Positions 7,904 through 16,016 of a stretch of 64,000 bases of DNA are shown here, piece by piece. The notes below the pieces were generated by a model. That model was given only the letters and a program-made list of their open reading frames with translations. It did no database searches and was not told the origin of the DNA. Every line of letters starts with the position of its first letter. Within the stretch, counting starts at the first letter, position 1. A program made the translations under genes and the position numbers. Source of the stretch: Archaeoglobus sp. JdFR-24 (GTDB taxonomy: Archaea > Halobacteriota > Archaeoglobi > Archaeoglobales > Archaeoglobaceae); assembly GCA_002011215.1 (NCBI GenBank), contig MTML01000022.1:16467-80466 (forward strand), written 5' to 3'.

Positions 7904-8580
7904 GGTTCATAAGATCGGTAACGGATGTCTTTGGATACTCTCCTTTCAAGGCAATCCATAAACACAGTGAATACTGTGAAATAGCAGCTGATCTCCTTGT
8001 TGATCAATTTGAGGCTTTTGTCAATGGTGATAAAAATAAAATATTTGAACTGGAGCAGGAGATAGATGATCTTGAACATGAGGCCGACAAGATAAAACAG
8101 GAAATACGAACTCATGTGACAAAATCGCTCAGATTGCCGGTTGATAGGCATGACCTCCTTTCCTTCCTCAGTTATCAGGATCAGATTATCAACTATATTG
8201 AGCATGTTTGCCACATGCTAACCTATAGAGGAGCGAAAGATGTCGATAAAGAGATTGAGAGAAAGTTCCGTAAACTGCTCCACAAAATAAATGAGATTAT
8301 CTGTAAGTATGAGGAACTAATTGATCACGTTGCAAAATTGATCGCCACTTCTTTCAGCAAAAAGGAGATCACTGAAGTACTTGTCCATGTGAATGAGGTG
8401 GAGATCGTCGAACATGAATGCGATATTGTTCAGATTGAACTCCACAAACTTCTGCTGAACAGTGAGATGGATCCCTTTGATGTTATTCTGCTGAGAGATA
8501 TTGTAATTCAACTCGGAGAGGTGGCAAATAGCACTGCAAGAGCTGCAGACTCATTTAGGACGATGATACTGGGTAGATGA
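7900..8580 (+). CDS. DUF47 family (PhoU-like) phosphate transport regulator
   Basis: 226 residues, almost all helical and rich in Glu and Lys, starting [26 protein letters not shown]. It matches the DUF47/TIGR00153 PhoU-like family, in which two three-helix bundles bind metal through acidic clusters ([29 protein letters not shown]). These proteins are coupled to PiT transporters and are thought to regulate their activity. The frame is open further upstream, but ATG 7900 overlaps the stop of pit and is preceded by GGTGGTG, so translation is probably coupled. Function is inferred from family and position. Confidence 0.88.
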   Translation: MRFIRSVTDVFGYSPFKAIHKHSEYCEIAADLLVDQFEAFVNGDKNKIFELEQEIDDLEHEADKIKQEIRTHVTKSLRLPVDRHDLLSFLSYQDQIINYIEHVCHMLTYRGAKDVDKEIERKFRKLLHKINEIICKYEELIDHVAKLIATSFSKKEITEVLVHVNEVEIVEHECDIVQIELHKLLLNSEMDPFDVILLRDIVIQLGEVANSTARAADSFRTMILGR

Positions 8581-8721
8581 GGGAGCAAATATAAAACTTA
8601 AAGCAATAGACATTATAACCGGCATGTAACATTGGACATACAACATTTGGATGGATAAAAAGTTTCTTAAACCAACCCATGTTCGAAAAAGCCTTAGCTA
8701 TAAACTGCTGGAGGTAAGATT

Positions 8722-9957
8722 ATGGATTATGAAAAAGTGAGACCACCAGATGATGGAGAAAAAATTGAATTCGAGAATGGAGTTCTGAAAGTACCTGAAA
8801 ATCCCATAATTCCATATTTCGAGGGAGATGGCATAGGAAAGGACGTTGTGCCTGCTGCAATCACCGTTTTAAATAAAGCGGCTGAGCTTACCGGAAGGCA
8901 AATTTCATGGTTCAAGGTCTATGCTGGTGAAGATGCCTATAAAATGTACGGCAATTATCTGCCAGAAGATACGTTAAATGCCATAAGAGATTTCAGAGTT
9001 GCTCTTAAAGGACCCCTTACAACCCCCGTTGGTGGTGGTTTCAGAAGTCTGAACGTTACAATCAGACAGGTTCTTGATCTGTATGCTAATGTTAGACCCA
9101 TATACTATCTCAATGGTGTGCCAAGCCCGATAAAATACCCTGAGAGAGTTAACATGGTAATTTTTAGGGAAAATACTGAGGATGTGTACTCAGGCATAGA
9201 GTGGCCAGAGGGAAGCGAGGAGGCGAAAAAATTGATCAGATTTCTCTCTGATGAACTGGGTGTGCAGTTAAGAGATGACTCTGGAATAGGGATTAAGCCC
9301 ATAAGTGAATTTGCCACAAAGAGGTTGGTTAGACTTGCCATAAAGTATGCTATCGATAACAAAAGAAGAAGTGTAACCATAGTTCATAAAGGGAATATTA
9401 TGAAGTACACAGAGGGTGCCTTCAGAGACTGGGGTTATGAGGTCGCACGAGAGGAATTCCCGAACGAGACAATAACTGAAGCGGAGCTATGGGAAAATTA
9501 CGATGGAGATCCAAAGGGAAAGATTGTCGTGAACGACAGAATCGCTGACAACATGTTCCAGCAGATACTCACAAGAACAGCAGAATACGATGTGCTTGCC
9601 ATGCCGAATTTAAACGGTGACTATATGAGCGATGCTGCTGCTGCGATGGTTGGGGGACTGGGCATAGCACCTGGATCGAATATCGGTGATGGAATGGGTG
9701 TCTTTGAGCCGATTCATGGTTCAGCACCGAAGTACGCTGGCCAGAATAAAGTTAATCCAACTGCAGAGATACTGACGGGAGCACTCATGTTTGAGTACAT
9801 GGGATGGAAGAACGCAAGCGAATTGATAAAAAGGGCTGTAGAGATGACAATTAAGAGTGGGATTGTAACCTATGACCTGCATCGCCACATTGAGGGTAAT
9901 CTGGTCGGTACATCTGAATTCGCAAAAGCAGTTGTTGAAAATATGCTGACACTCTGA
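8722..9957 (+). CDS. icd: Isocitrate dehydrogenase (NADP-dependent)
   Basis: 411 residues. The substrate loop is RSLNVTIRQVLDLYANVRP, containing the serine and arginines that bind isocitrate. IFRENTEDVYSGIEW is the clasp-side motif and NLNGDYMSDAAA carries the metal-binding aspartates. GSAPKYAGQNKVNPTA holds the Lys-Tyr pair that selects NADP in characterised enzymes, and a later Tyr and Arg (TYDLHRH) also fit NADP. It catalyses oxidative decarboxylation of isocitrate to 2-oxoglutarate, the carbon skeleton used by the glutamate synthase encoded further right. The start ATG is preceded by GGAGGTAAG. Confidence 0.96.
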   Translation: MDYEKVRPPDDGEKIEFENGVLKVPENPIIPYFEGDGIGKDVVPAAITVLNKAAELTGRQISWFKVYAGEDAYKMYGNYLPEDTLNAIRDFRVALKGPLTTPVGGGFRSLNVTIRQVLDLYANVRPIYYLNGVPSPIKYPERVNMVIFRENTEDVYSGIEWPEGSEEAKKLIRFLSDELGVQLRDDSGIGIKPISEFATKRLVRLAIKYAIDNKRRSVTIVHKGNIMKYTEGAFRDWGYEVAREEFPNETITEAELWENYDGDPKGKIVVNDRIADNMFQQILTRTAEYDVLAMPNLNGDYMSDAAAAMVGGLGIAPGSNIGDGMGVFEPIHGSAPKYAGQNKVNPTAEILTGALMFEYMGWKNASELIKRAVEMTIKSGIVTYDLHRHIEGNLVGTSEFAKAVVENMLTL

Positions 9958-9967
9958 AACGGGTTGA

Positions 9968-9978
9968 TTTTTGTTTTT
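9968..9978 (+). terminator. Oligo-T terminator after icd
   Basis: TTTTTGTTTTT begins about 10 bases after the icd stop. T-rich runs of this kind terminate archaeal RNA polymerase without a hairpin. A second T-rich segment follows near 10000. From here to the histone promoter (9980-10197) nothing else is recognised. Confidence 0.45.
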
Positions 9979-10197
9979 GAACAATTTCAGCCCTTTTGAT
10001 TTTTACAAAAGCATATTATAACAAGATGCAATTCACAATAATTTGATATGATTGCCCAAATTTTTTCGAAATAAATTTGAATAAATGCATGCCCGTTAAT
10101 ACGAGAATACACCCCGATACAACACTACAATACTGAAAGACTATATTGTGTATCGTGATTGAATTAACAGAGCTCAAATTTCCTTATTACTACGAAA

Positions 10198-10242
10198 ACT
10201 ATATATATTGTAAATAACTCAGGAGAATTTAGAAGGAGGTGA
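10198..10242 (+). promoter_or_regulatory. Histone gene promoter and ribosome site
   Basis: ACTATATATATTG (10198-10210) is a strong TATA element. AAGGAGGTGA (10233-10242) is an almost perfect complement to the 16S rRNA tail and sits 6 bases before the ATG. Both signals fit a highly expressed gene. Confidence 0.65.
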
Positions 10243-10248
10243 ATTAAA

Positions 10249-10452
10249 ATGGCTGAATTGCCTATCGCTCCAATTGACAGGCTGATGAGAAATGCTGGAG
10301 CGGAAAGAGTTAGTGAGAATGCAAAGGAGTTGCTTGCAGAAGTGCTCGAAGAATGGGCAACAGAGATTGCCAGAAAAGCTGTTGAGGTTGCAAAGCACGC
10401 TGGAAGAAAGACTGTTAAAGCAGAGGACATCAGTCTCGCGGTTAGAACCTAA
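10249..10452 (+). CDS. Archaeal histone (HMf/HPhA family)
   Basis: 67 residues forming a minimal histone fold: [20 protein letters not shown], then the central helix ([33 protein letters not shown]) and the C-terminal [13 protein letters not shown], which holds the conserved DI-x-LA element. There are no tails, as usual for archaeal histones, which dimerise and wrap DNA in stacked assemblies. The gene is monocistronic, with a strong TATA element, a near-perfect ribosome site and a T-rich terminator. It is an abundant chromatin protein by inference from these signals. Confidence 0.96.
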   Translation: MAELPIAPIDRLMRNAGAERVSENAKELLAEVLEEWATEIARKAVEVAKHAGRKTVKAEDISLAVRT

Positions 10453-10477
10453 TTCCTTAGAGGTTATTTTCATTAAT

Positions 10478-10512
10478 TTATTTTTGTATTTTTGTTCAAC
10501 TTTTTTGTTTTT
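10478..10512 (+). terminator. T-rich terminator of the histone gene
   Basis: Three runs of five to six T residues separated by short gaps begin about 25 bases after the histone stop. This is a strong intrinsic terminator for archaeal RNA polymerase. Confidence 0.5.
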
Positions 10513-10666
10513 CACTTCCACACCACATCCTTTGAGCAGTAAAAGATATGTTAGTTGTTCAATTAAGACCATTATCCCTTATTTCACATCAACCTACATT
10601 TAAACTCAGGCCCTCATTTAAACTCGAGATTAATATTAAATAGTTGAGGTGCTTTTAATTCTCTCA

Positions 10667-12310
10667 ATGAGAAGTGCGGAAGTTAAAGAAGGTATTGAGA
10701 GAGTGGCTCACAGAGCTCTTCTGAAGGCATTAGGAGTTACCGATGATGAAATGGAAAAACCGTTTATTGGAATTGCAAATGCATTCAACACCATTATCCC
10801 CGGACACATGACTCTTGATAGAATAACGCAGGCGGTTAAAGAAGGTGTTTATTCTGCTGGAGGGGTTCCCTTTGAGTTTGGTGTCATCGGAATTTGCGAT
10901 GGGATCGCCATGGGCCATGATGGTATGAAATATGCCCTGCCCTCAAGAGAAATAATTGCCGACAGCATAGAAGCAATGGTTGAGGCGCACAGGTTTGATG
11001 GTCTCGTTGTTGTTGGTTCGTGTGATAAAATAGTTCCTGGTATGCTTATGGCAGTTCTGAGGCTTAATATTCCGGCTGTTGTTGTCACTGGCGGCCCAAT
11101 GATTCCGGAAAGAATCGGTGAGAGAAATGTGACCATATCAACTGCATTCGAGGCTGCCGGGATGTATAAAGCCGGTAAACTGGATGATGATGAGCTCAAA
11201 CTCTATGAGGACTTCTGCGCCCCATACTGCGGGAGCTGTCAGGGGCTTTATACAGCCAACACCATGCAAATAATGACTGAAACGCTTGGTATGAGCCTAC
11301 CATATTGTGCAACATCGCCATGTAGCTCATCAAGAAAACTCAGAATTGCTAAAGAGAGTGGAAAAAGAGTTGTTGAGCTTGTAAAGAACGATGTCGCACC
11401 GAGGAATTTCGTTACGGAAAGATCCTTTGAGAACGCCATTAAGATGGATATGCTCATCGGTGGTTCAACCAACACAGTCCTGCATTTACCCGCCATAGCA
11501 AGAGAAGCAGGCATTAAGCTCGACCTCGACCTTTTTGATTCTATATGTAAAAATACACCCCACATCGTGGCAATAGATCCAGCGAGCAGTTACACCATTG
11601 CAGACCTTGATGAGAGTGGAGGCGTGCCAATGCTCTTCAGAAAAGCCAGAGACCTCCTTCACAATGAGATGACTGTCAGCGGACTGAAAGTTCATGAGAT
11701 CGCTGAAAAAGCATTCGTTAGAGGGAGAGACATCATAAAAGATATTCAGAACCCATTGCATCCCCAAGGAGGAATTGCAATACTGAAGGGGAATCTGGCA
11801 GAAAGGGGTGCTGTAATAAAAGCCGCAGCCGTGCCAGAAGATATGATGGTTTTTGAGGGTAATGCCAGGTGTTTCGATTCCGAACAGGAGGCACTTCAGG
11901 CCATTCTTAACAGGGAGATCGCGGAGGGAGATGCGGTTGTAATCAGATATATGGGGCCAAAAGGAGCTCCTGGAATGCCGGAAATGCTTCTACCAACCGC
12001 CGCTATTTCAGGTATGGGATATACAAGAGTTGCACTGATAACAGATGGAAGATTCAGCGGAGCTACAAGAGGTCCTTGCATCGGACATGTATCTCCTGAG
12101 GCGGCTGTCGGAGGTAATATCGCGCTTATTGAGGATGGAGACAGAATTTTCATAGACATACCTGCCAGAATGATCGAGCTCAAAGTAAGTGAGGATGAGC
12201 TTGCAAAAAGAAAAGAGAAATGGAGACCAAAGGAGAAAGAGCTTTCAGGATACCTATCCAAATATGCAAAGCTTGTAGGTTCTGCAGATGAGGGCGCGGT
12301 GTTGAAGTAG
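10667..12310 (+). CDS. ilvD: Dihydroxy-acid dehydratase
   Basis: 547 residues. Cluster-binding cysteines appear in [10 protein letters not shown] and [17 protein letters not shown]. The active-site region [14 protein letters not shown] and the C-terminal [19 protein letters not shown], with the catalytic serine, are all present. It converts 2,3-dihydroxy acids to 2-oxo acids in valine, isoleucine and pantothenate biosynthesis and carries an iron-sulfur cluster. The frame can be extended to a GTG at 10649, but that GTG is part of the GAGGTG ribosome site; the ATG at 10667 gives the normal family N-terminus. No other branched-chain gene is nearby, so it stands alone here. Confidence 0.96.
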   Translation: MRSAEVKEGIERVAHRALLKALGVTDDEMEKPFIGIANAFNTIIPGHMTLDRITQAVKEGVYSAGGVPFEFGVIGICDGIAMGHDGMKYALPSREIIADSIEAMVEAHRFDGLVVVGSCDKIVPGMLMAVLRLNIPAVVVTGGPMIPERIGERNVTISTAFEAAGMYKAGKLDDDELKLYEDFCAPYCGSCQGLYTANTMQIMTETLGMSLPYCATSPCSSSRKLRIAKESGKRVVELVKNDVAPRNFVTERSFENAIKMDMLIGGSTNTVLHLPAIAREAGIKLDLDLFDSICKNTPHIVAIDPASSYTIADLDESGGVPMLFRKARDLLHNEMTVSGLKVHEIAEKAFVRGRDIIKDIQNPLHPQGGIAILKGNLAERGAVIKAAAVPEDMMVFEGNARCFDSEQEALQAILNREIAEGDAVVIRYMGPKGAPGMPEMLLPTAAISGMGYTRVALITDGRFSGATRGPCIGHVSPEAAVGGNIALIEDGDRIFIDIPARMIELKVSEDELAKRKEKWRPKEKELSGYLSKYAKLVGSADEGAVLK

Positions 12311-12399
12311 GTTAAAAAGTGGGCAAGGAATGGCAAGAAGTAAGTTAAACTGATAGTCCGTAACCAAGTCTTCAACTCGGCAATCACCAACTGTTAGTA

Positions 12400-13149
12400 C
12401 TAAATTTTTTGCTTAATTTTATCTCTGTAGATTATTCTTATAACGAGTATACTTATTTCAAAAAACACAATCATAGGGCCAGCCACCATCACCTGTGTGA
12501 AAACATCTGGAGGTGTGATTGCTGCTCCGAGAATGAAGAATGCAATATAAAAGTGTCTTCTGTAGTAGGTTATTGTTGAGTAATCTATAAGATCGTTTCC
12601 CACGAGGAAAAGAAGTACGAGGGGCATCTGAAAGACAACACCAAATACTGTAATCATCAAGATTATGAAGTTTATGAACTCTGCTATTGAATACGTGGCC
12701 CGTACTCCCTGAGATACAGCATTGCTATACAGAAATTGCATGAAAATCGGGAGCATCAGAAAATAACCGTATGCCACACCCATCGAAAAAAGGGCAGGTG
12801 AGGTTATACCATATTTCAGAGCAGTACTTTTCGATATATTCACATTCTCCATAACTTCTGTCCTTTCTTTAAGTGCTCTGTAAATCAGGTAAATCAGGTA
12901 AGGTAAACCAGCCGCCATCCCGAGATAAAGACTGATTTTCAGTTTAAGGATTAGACCTTCGAGAGGTGCCAGATATATCAGTTCCGCATCCAGTGGTAGA
13001 AGGTCTTCGCGTATTCGGGAGATTAGAGGGTCTGCAACAAAAGCGAAAACAAGTGCCCATGTGATAGAGATTATCAGTATGAGTCTCAAGAACTTATTCC
13101 TTACCACCAAGAGAACTTCTGCCGCATCTGACGCTGTGAAATCGGCCAT
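12400..13149 (-). CDS. tatC: Sec-independent protein translocase TatC
   Basis: 249 residues with six membrane helices and the TatC landmarks: a cytoplasmic N-terminal helix, the periplasmic segment LEGLILKLKISLYLGMAAGLPYLIYLIY with the conserved F/L-x-x-x-K region, and the late YRRHFYIAFFILGAAITPPDVFTQ, which matches the conserved R-x-x-Y-x-x-x-F...T-P-D signature. TatC receives twin-arginine signal peptides of folded proteins. No TatA gene is visible nearby. It converges with ilvD; the 89-base gap between the stops shows no obvious hairpin. Confidence 0.93.
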   Translation of the reverse strand: MADFTASDAAEVLLVVRNKFLRLILIISITWALVFAFVADPLISRIREDLLPLDAELIYLAPLEGLILKLKISLYLGMAAGLPYLIYLIYRALKERTEVMENVNISKSTALKYGITSPALFSMGVAYGYFLMLPIFMQFLYSNAVSQGVRATYSIAEFINFIILMITVFGVVFQMPLVLLFLVGNDLIDYSTITYYRRHFYIAFFILGAAITPPDVFTQVMVAGPMIVFFEISILVIRIIYRDKIKQKI

Positions 13150-13249
13150 CGAAGTATGTTAAGTGGTAAGTATTTAAACTTTCACCAGAAGTATATTGTG
13201 AGGTCAAATTTTATAAAAGAGTTAATAAATAACACTTCAAAATGTGGTG

Positions 13250-13390
13250 ATGAAAATTTACTTGATGTTTTGCTGTCTGAACACACCATTCGATGACCAG
13301 TACCCGGAACAGAATCAGACCTGAATCAGAAGCCTAGTTATTCTACTTCATTACTAGATTGAAGACTGGAAAATGATAGGATGTGAGTAG
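13250..13390 (+). pseudogene. Remnant of a PIN-domain (VapC-like) toxin gene
   Basis: From ATG 13250 (preceded by GTGGTG and a TATA element near 13206) the frame reads MKIYLMFCCLNTPFDDQYPE and stops at 13322. A second frame supplies RIRPESEA, and the first frame then resumes with VILLHY, a stop, and IEDWKMIGCE. Joined, this tracks the N-terminus of PIN proteins of the MKIYLDxCCLNRPFDDQ type through at least two frameshifts and a stop. The first catalytic aspartate (LD before CCLN) is also lost. The C-terminal half is not recognisable. The family call rests on memory of that motif, not a search. Confidence 0.6.
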
Positions 13391-13397
13391 GCAGAGT

Positions 13398-13520
13398 ATG
13401 GTTAGATTTCTTCAGTTATTCGAAAGAGGTGGGGGAGATTACACAAGAGATAGAGAGAAGTGGCTGGGTAAGGTGAGTGTTAGAGGACTGACAGAAAAGA
13501 TCAGAGATAGATGTGGATGA
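13398..13520 (+). other. Short open frame of unknown meaning (40 codons)
   Basis: MVRFLQLFERGGGDYTRDRE begins an open frame that ends KIRDRCG. It is charged and plausibly helical, and starts 8 bases after the PIN remnant, so it could be a fragment of a partner or of another inserted gene. There is no ribosome site and I do not recognise a family. It may not be expressed. Confidence 0.25.
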
Positions 13521-13785
13521 ATTCATTGGTTCTAATCCAATAATTCATCGGTTCTAAATTTAGAATTCGTAAAGTCAGATCGTATTGCTTTTCCACATTT
13601 TGTCCTGTTCCCACTAGTGCCTTTTTGGAGAGAAGTCTAGAGAGGCAAGGGTGACATAAACTACGCAAACTACGCGCATTTTAAGATTTCAGAATGGGGT
13701 GTCTGAGGGTCTGAGTCTACCGAGAATTGTAAATACATAAAGTCGCAACCATTTACAACCATTTCCAGAATGAGAAGGATAGCAA

Positions 13786-13798
13786 AATACTTATATTC
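13786..13798 (+). promoter_or_regulatory. TATA element of tRNA-Thr
   Basis: AATACTTATATTC lies about 25-35 bases upstream of the mature tRNA 5' end, the expected distance for an archaeal promoter producing a transcript that starts at or just before the tRNA. Confidence 0.5.
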
Positions 13799-13821
13799 AA
13801 ATTCTATCAATAATGCGAAGA

Positions 13822-13895
13822 GCCGCCGTAGCTCAGCTGGTCGGAGCGGGTGACTTGTAATCACCAGGTCGCGGGTTCAAATCCCGCCGGCGGCT
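13822..13895 (+). tRNA. tRNA-Thr (anticodon UGU)
   Basis: A complete cloverleaf can be drawn: acceptor GCCGCCG with CGGCGGC, D stem GCTC/GAGC, anticodon stem GGTGA/TCACC with loop CTTGTAA (anticodon TGT), T stem GCGGG/CCCGC with loop TTCAAAT, discriminator U. It reads ACA and, by wobble, ACG. There is no intron and CCA is not encoded. Gene remnants lie on both sides, which suggests this locus has received insertions. Confidence 0.97.
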
Positions 13896-13925
13896 TGTTT
13901 TTCCGAATTTCACCACTTCAACTAG

Positions 13926-14129
13926 TACATTAAATATAAGCTAAGAGGAAAAGCCAAAAACATCAGAATTTATCATAAAACCTCAGTCTCTTCCCAACCA
14001 CTTCAGGTAGTGGATTTTATTGCGTGGAGCATTAACAGGAAGTTCAATTTTGGTGATGATTCCTATTTCAGCCTGATTGAGGAGAAAATTGTCAATAAGA
14101 AGGAGATGCTGCTATGGGAATCCTTATGA
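13926..14129 (+). pseudogene. C-terminal fragment of a DUF3800-family gene
   Basis: The open segment contains IRIYHKTSVSSQPLQVVDFI, then AWSINRKFNFGDDSYFSLIEEKI. The LQ-V/A-DF-I/V-AW motif followed by a R-K-aromatic and D-x-Y-x-x-I-x-x-K-I pattern is the C-terminal signature of DUF3800 proteins, a predicted nuclease-like family common on mobile elements. Only about the last 65 residues remain, with no start and with a stop codon just upstream (13923). It begins 30 bases after the tRNA, so it looks like the stump of an element deleted up to the tRNA. Confidence 0.55.
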
Positions 14130-14347
14130 TAGTCCTAAATTCAGAGAAAGGTGGACCCAGACCACCTGAAAAGTGCACCTCAAGGTACACGGGGTACACG
14201 GGGCAGTCTGGCCTACCCACCCGAGGTTACGTATTAAGCATTATCACATAAACGTTTCGAATGTAAATCTGGTTCAAATAATAGATGGTGAGTATCCTAG
14301 ATTGATTCCTTTACTAATGGTTGGGCAGAATTTAAAAAGGTGAAAAT

Positions 14348-14976
14348 ATGAATAATCTTGGATATAAAGAAACTCCAATCGGGAGGATTCCGGAGGATTG
14401 GAAAGTTGTCAGATTGGGAGATGGAAGTGTTGCAGAGATAAGTTATGAGACAGTCTCCTCCGTCATCAACATACAACAATAAAAGAGAAGGTTTACCCTT
14501 TCTGCAAGGAAAAGCAGAATTTGGAGAGATCCACCCATCCCCAACAGTTTACTGCTCAAAACCAATAAAAATAGCTAAAAAAACGATATTCTTCCTTCAG
14601 TGAGAGCACCAGTTGGTGATGTTAACATAGCACCATTTAGATGCTGTATTAATATAGTGTTAGCAGCCATTAGAACTAGAGATAATAAGCTCCATTTTCT
14701 GTTTTTGTTTTACTATCTGAAGTTCAACGTCAAAAAATGTGGAGCCATATCATCTGGTTCTACTTTTAAAGCAATAAGGAAAGAAGACATTGAGAATTAT
14801 CTAATTCCACTCCATCCTCTCGAAGAACAGCAAAAAATCACCAAAATTCTATCAACTGTTATAAAAAGCCCGAACTCGAAAGAGAACGGAAGGAGAAGCT
14901 TGAGAGGATTAAGAGAGGTTTGATGAATGATTTGCTGGCTGGGAGAAGAAGAGGCTCATCAGCAAAACATTTATAA
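14348..14976 (+). pseudogene. Broken type I restriction specificity subunit (HsdS)
   Basis: ATG 14348, with a GGTGA site just upstream, starts MNNLGYKETPIGRIPEDWKV, the standard N-terminus of HsdS target-recognition domains. The frame then shifts; later segments read LPFLQGKAEFGEIHPSP, VRAPVGDVNIAPFRCCIN, SSGSTFKAIRKEDIENYLIP and LHPLEEQQKITKILSTV, all typical of one recognition domain and the following helix. The final frame ends LERIKRGLMNDLLAGRRR, the usual HsdS C-terminus. At least two or three frame changes are needed and one recognition domain is missing, so the gene is dead. No hsdM is present in the window. Confidence 0.8.
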
Positions 14977-15007
14977 CATCTTAAATCAAGTGGGAAATGT
15001 GGGAAAT

Positions 15008-15268
15008 ATGCCAGTAACAAAAGTTGATGAAAAAGGTAGAGTTTTGCTGCCCAAGGAATTAAGAAAGAGAATGGGTATAAAGCCAGGAGAGGAGTTTCTG
15101 ATTACAGATGTAGATGCTGATGCAGTCATTCTCAAGAGAATTGACGTTAAAAAGATGCTTGAAAGCATAATTGAGAAGGCTAAGGGTGTAGACTTTGACA
15201 AGCTCGAAAAAGAGATCGGAGAGGAAGGTAATAGAGTTGCAAGAAAGAAGTATAAGGTTTTTGATTGA
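15008..15268 (+). CDS. AbrB/MazE-type antitoxin (VapB-like), intact
   Basis: 86 residues. The N-terminus MPVTKVDEKGRVLLPKELRK is the swapped-hairpin DNA-binding fold of AbrB/SpoVT proteins (D-x-K-G-R-V-x-L-P). The C-terminal half is an acidic/basic helix pair suited to binding a toxin. The frame is open further upstream, but ATG 15008 gives the family N-terminus; a TATA-like element lies around 14968-14976. It overlaps the start of a PIN-toxin gene that is now frameshifted, so this antitoxin is without its toxin partner. It is usually an autorepressor of its own operon. Confidence 0.85.
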   Translation: MPVTKVDEKGRVLLPKELRKRMGIKPGEEFLITDVDADAVILKRIDVKKMLESIIEKAKGVDFDKLEKEIGEEGNRVARKKYKVFD

Positions 15269-15663
15269 TACTAATGTGTTCATTGCAGCTGTTAAGAAAG
15301 GCTGGACGAAAACAAGACAACGAATTTAATTCTTAACTTATTAACGAATCCAGACTTTGAGATTGTAGCAAACGATGTTTTGCTTGCAGAGTATGAAAAA
15401 TATTCTAAGGAATTAAGTGCCGAAGAATTTCTTGAGTTTTTAAAGGTTAAAGTCAGCGTAGTGAATCCTTCAGGGGATGAGGTAGAAAAGTGCAAGCCTT
15501 ATTTTCCAGAAAATGAGGTGGCGCTGACGTTGTTCATGCCGCAACATGTCTGAAAGCAAAGGCAATTCTGATAACAAATGATAAACATTTTGATGAGGTT
15601 AAAGAGACTTGTTTAATAAATGTTTGGAGCATTTCAGAGGCAATAAACAGAATAATTTATTAA
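15252..15663 (+). pseudogene. Frameshifted PIN-domain toxin (VapC-like)
   Basis: Three overlapping frames reconstruct a full PIN protein. Frame one reads RFLIDTNVFIAAVKKGWTK, with the first catalytic Asp in LIDTN. Frame two runs from TTNLILNLLTNPDFEIVAND through LLAEYEKYSKELSAEEF to KCKPYFPENE. Frame three gives ADVVHAATCLKAKAILITND, then KHFDEVKE and ends INVWSISEAINRIIY. The breaks are near 15308 and 15525. All expected acidic residues survive in pieces, so inactivation is recent or the breaks are sequencing errors. Normal start codons are absent in frame one; ATA stands where ATG would be expected (15252). Confidence 0.8.
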
Positions 15664-15950
15664 ATTTTAAATCTAAAAATCCAACAATATTCTTCATTGT
15701 TGACAGACTCGAGCTTGAAGAACAACTCTACAAGGAGTTATACTCCCTCGATATTGTAGAGCCTGAAATTATAGGTTCTATAAGAGAACTGAAGGAAGTT
15801 TTGAGCTATGACGATTACAGGGGCAAGAGGGGCGTATTTATCACACTAATTCACAAGTTCAGACCTGAGGAATTAAGAGATTTGCAAAAGGATTTTTCAA
15901 CTATTAAGGGGCTTTATCAATCGCAAAAACTCCCTAACAACCATTCATAA
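15661..15950 (+). pseudogene. Fragment of type I restriction enzyme HsdR helicase domain
   Basis: The open segment reads KNPTIFFIVDRLELEEQLYK, then SLDIVEPEIIGSIRELKEVL and YRGKRGVFITLIHKFRPEEL. The core VDRLELEEQL corresponds to the motif following Walker A in HsdR (D-R-x-x-L-x-x-Q), and ITLIHKF to a later helicase motif. Walker A, the nuclease domain and the C-terminus are absent, leaving about 95 residues of a protein normally near 1000. Together with the HsdS remnant it shows that a whole type I system once lay here, with the PIN toxin pair inserted between or beside its genes. Confidence 0.7.
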
Positions 15951-16016
15951 CCTCAAATACTACAATTCCCAACCTTCACCAAAACTTTTTTACCTCCCAG
16001 ATTTACTAATACTTTC

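Larger units (their letters stand above)
13150..13821. other. Gene-poor stretch left of tRNA-Thr
   Basis: Apart from a broken PIN-toxin gene and a 40-codon open frame listed separately, no intact gene is seen. It holds an imperfect 15-base direct repeat (ATTCATTGGTTCTAA / ATTCATCGGTTCTAA, around 13518-13555) and, at its right end, the tRNA promoter. Composition is more mixed than in surrounding coding DNA, consistent with old debris. Confidence 0.5.

Noticed and set aside
14180..14206. Short repeat GGTACACGG twice in a row, possibly a CRISPR or transposon end
   Set aside because: Only two 9-base copies with no spacers and no inverted partner, so neither a CRISPR array nor an element end is supported.
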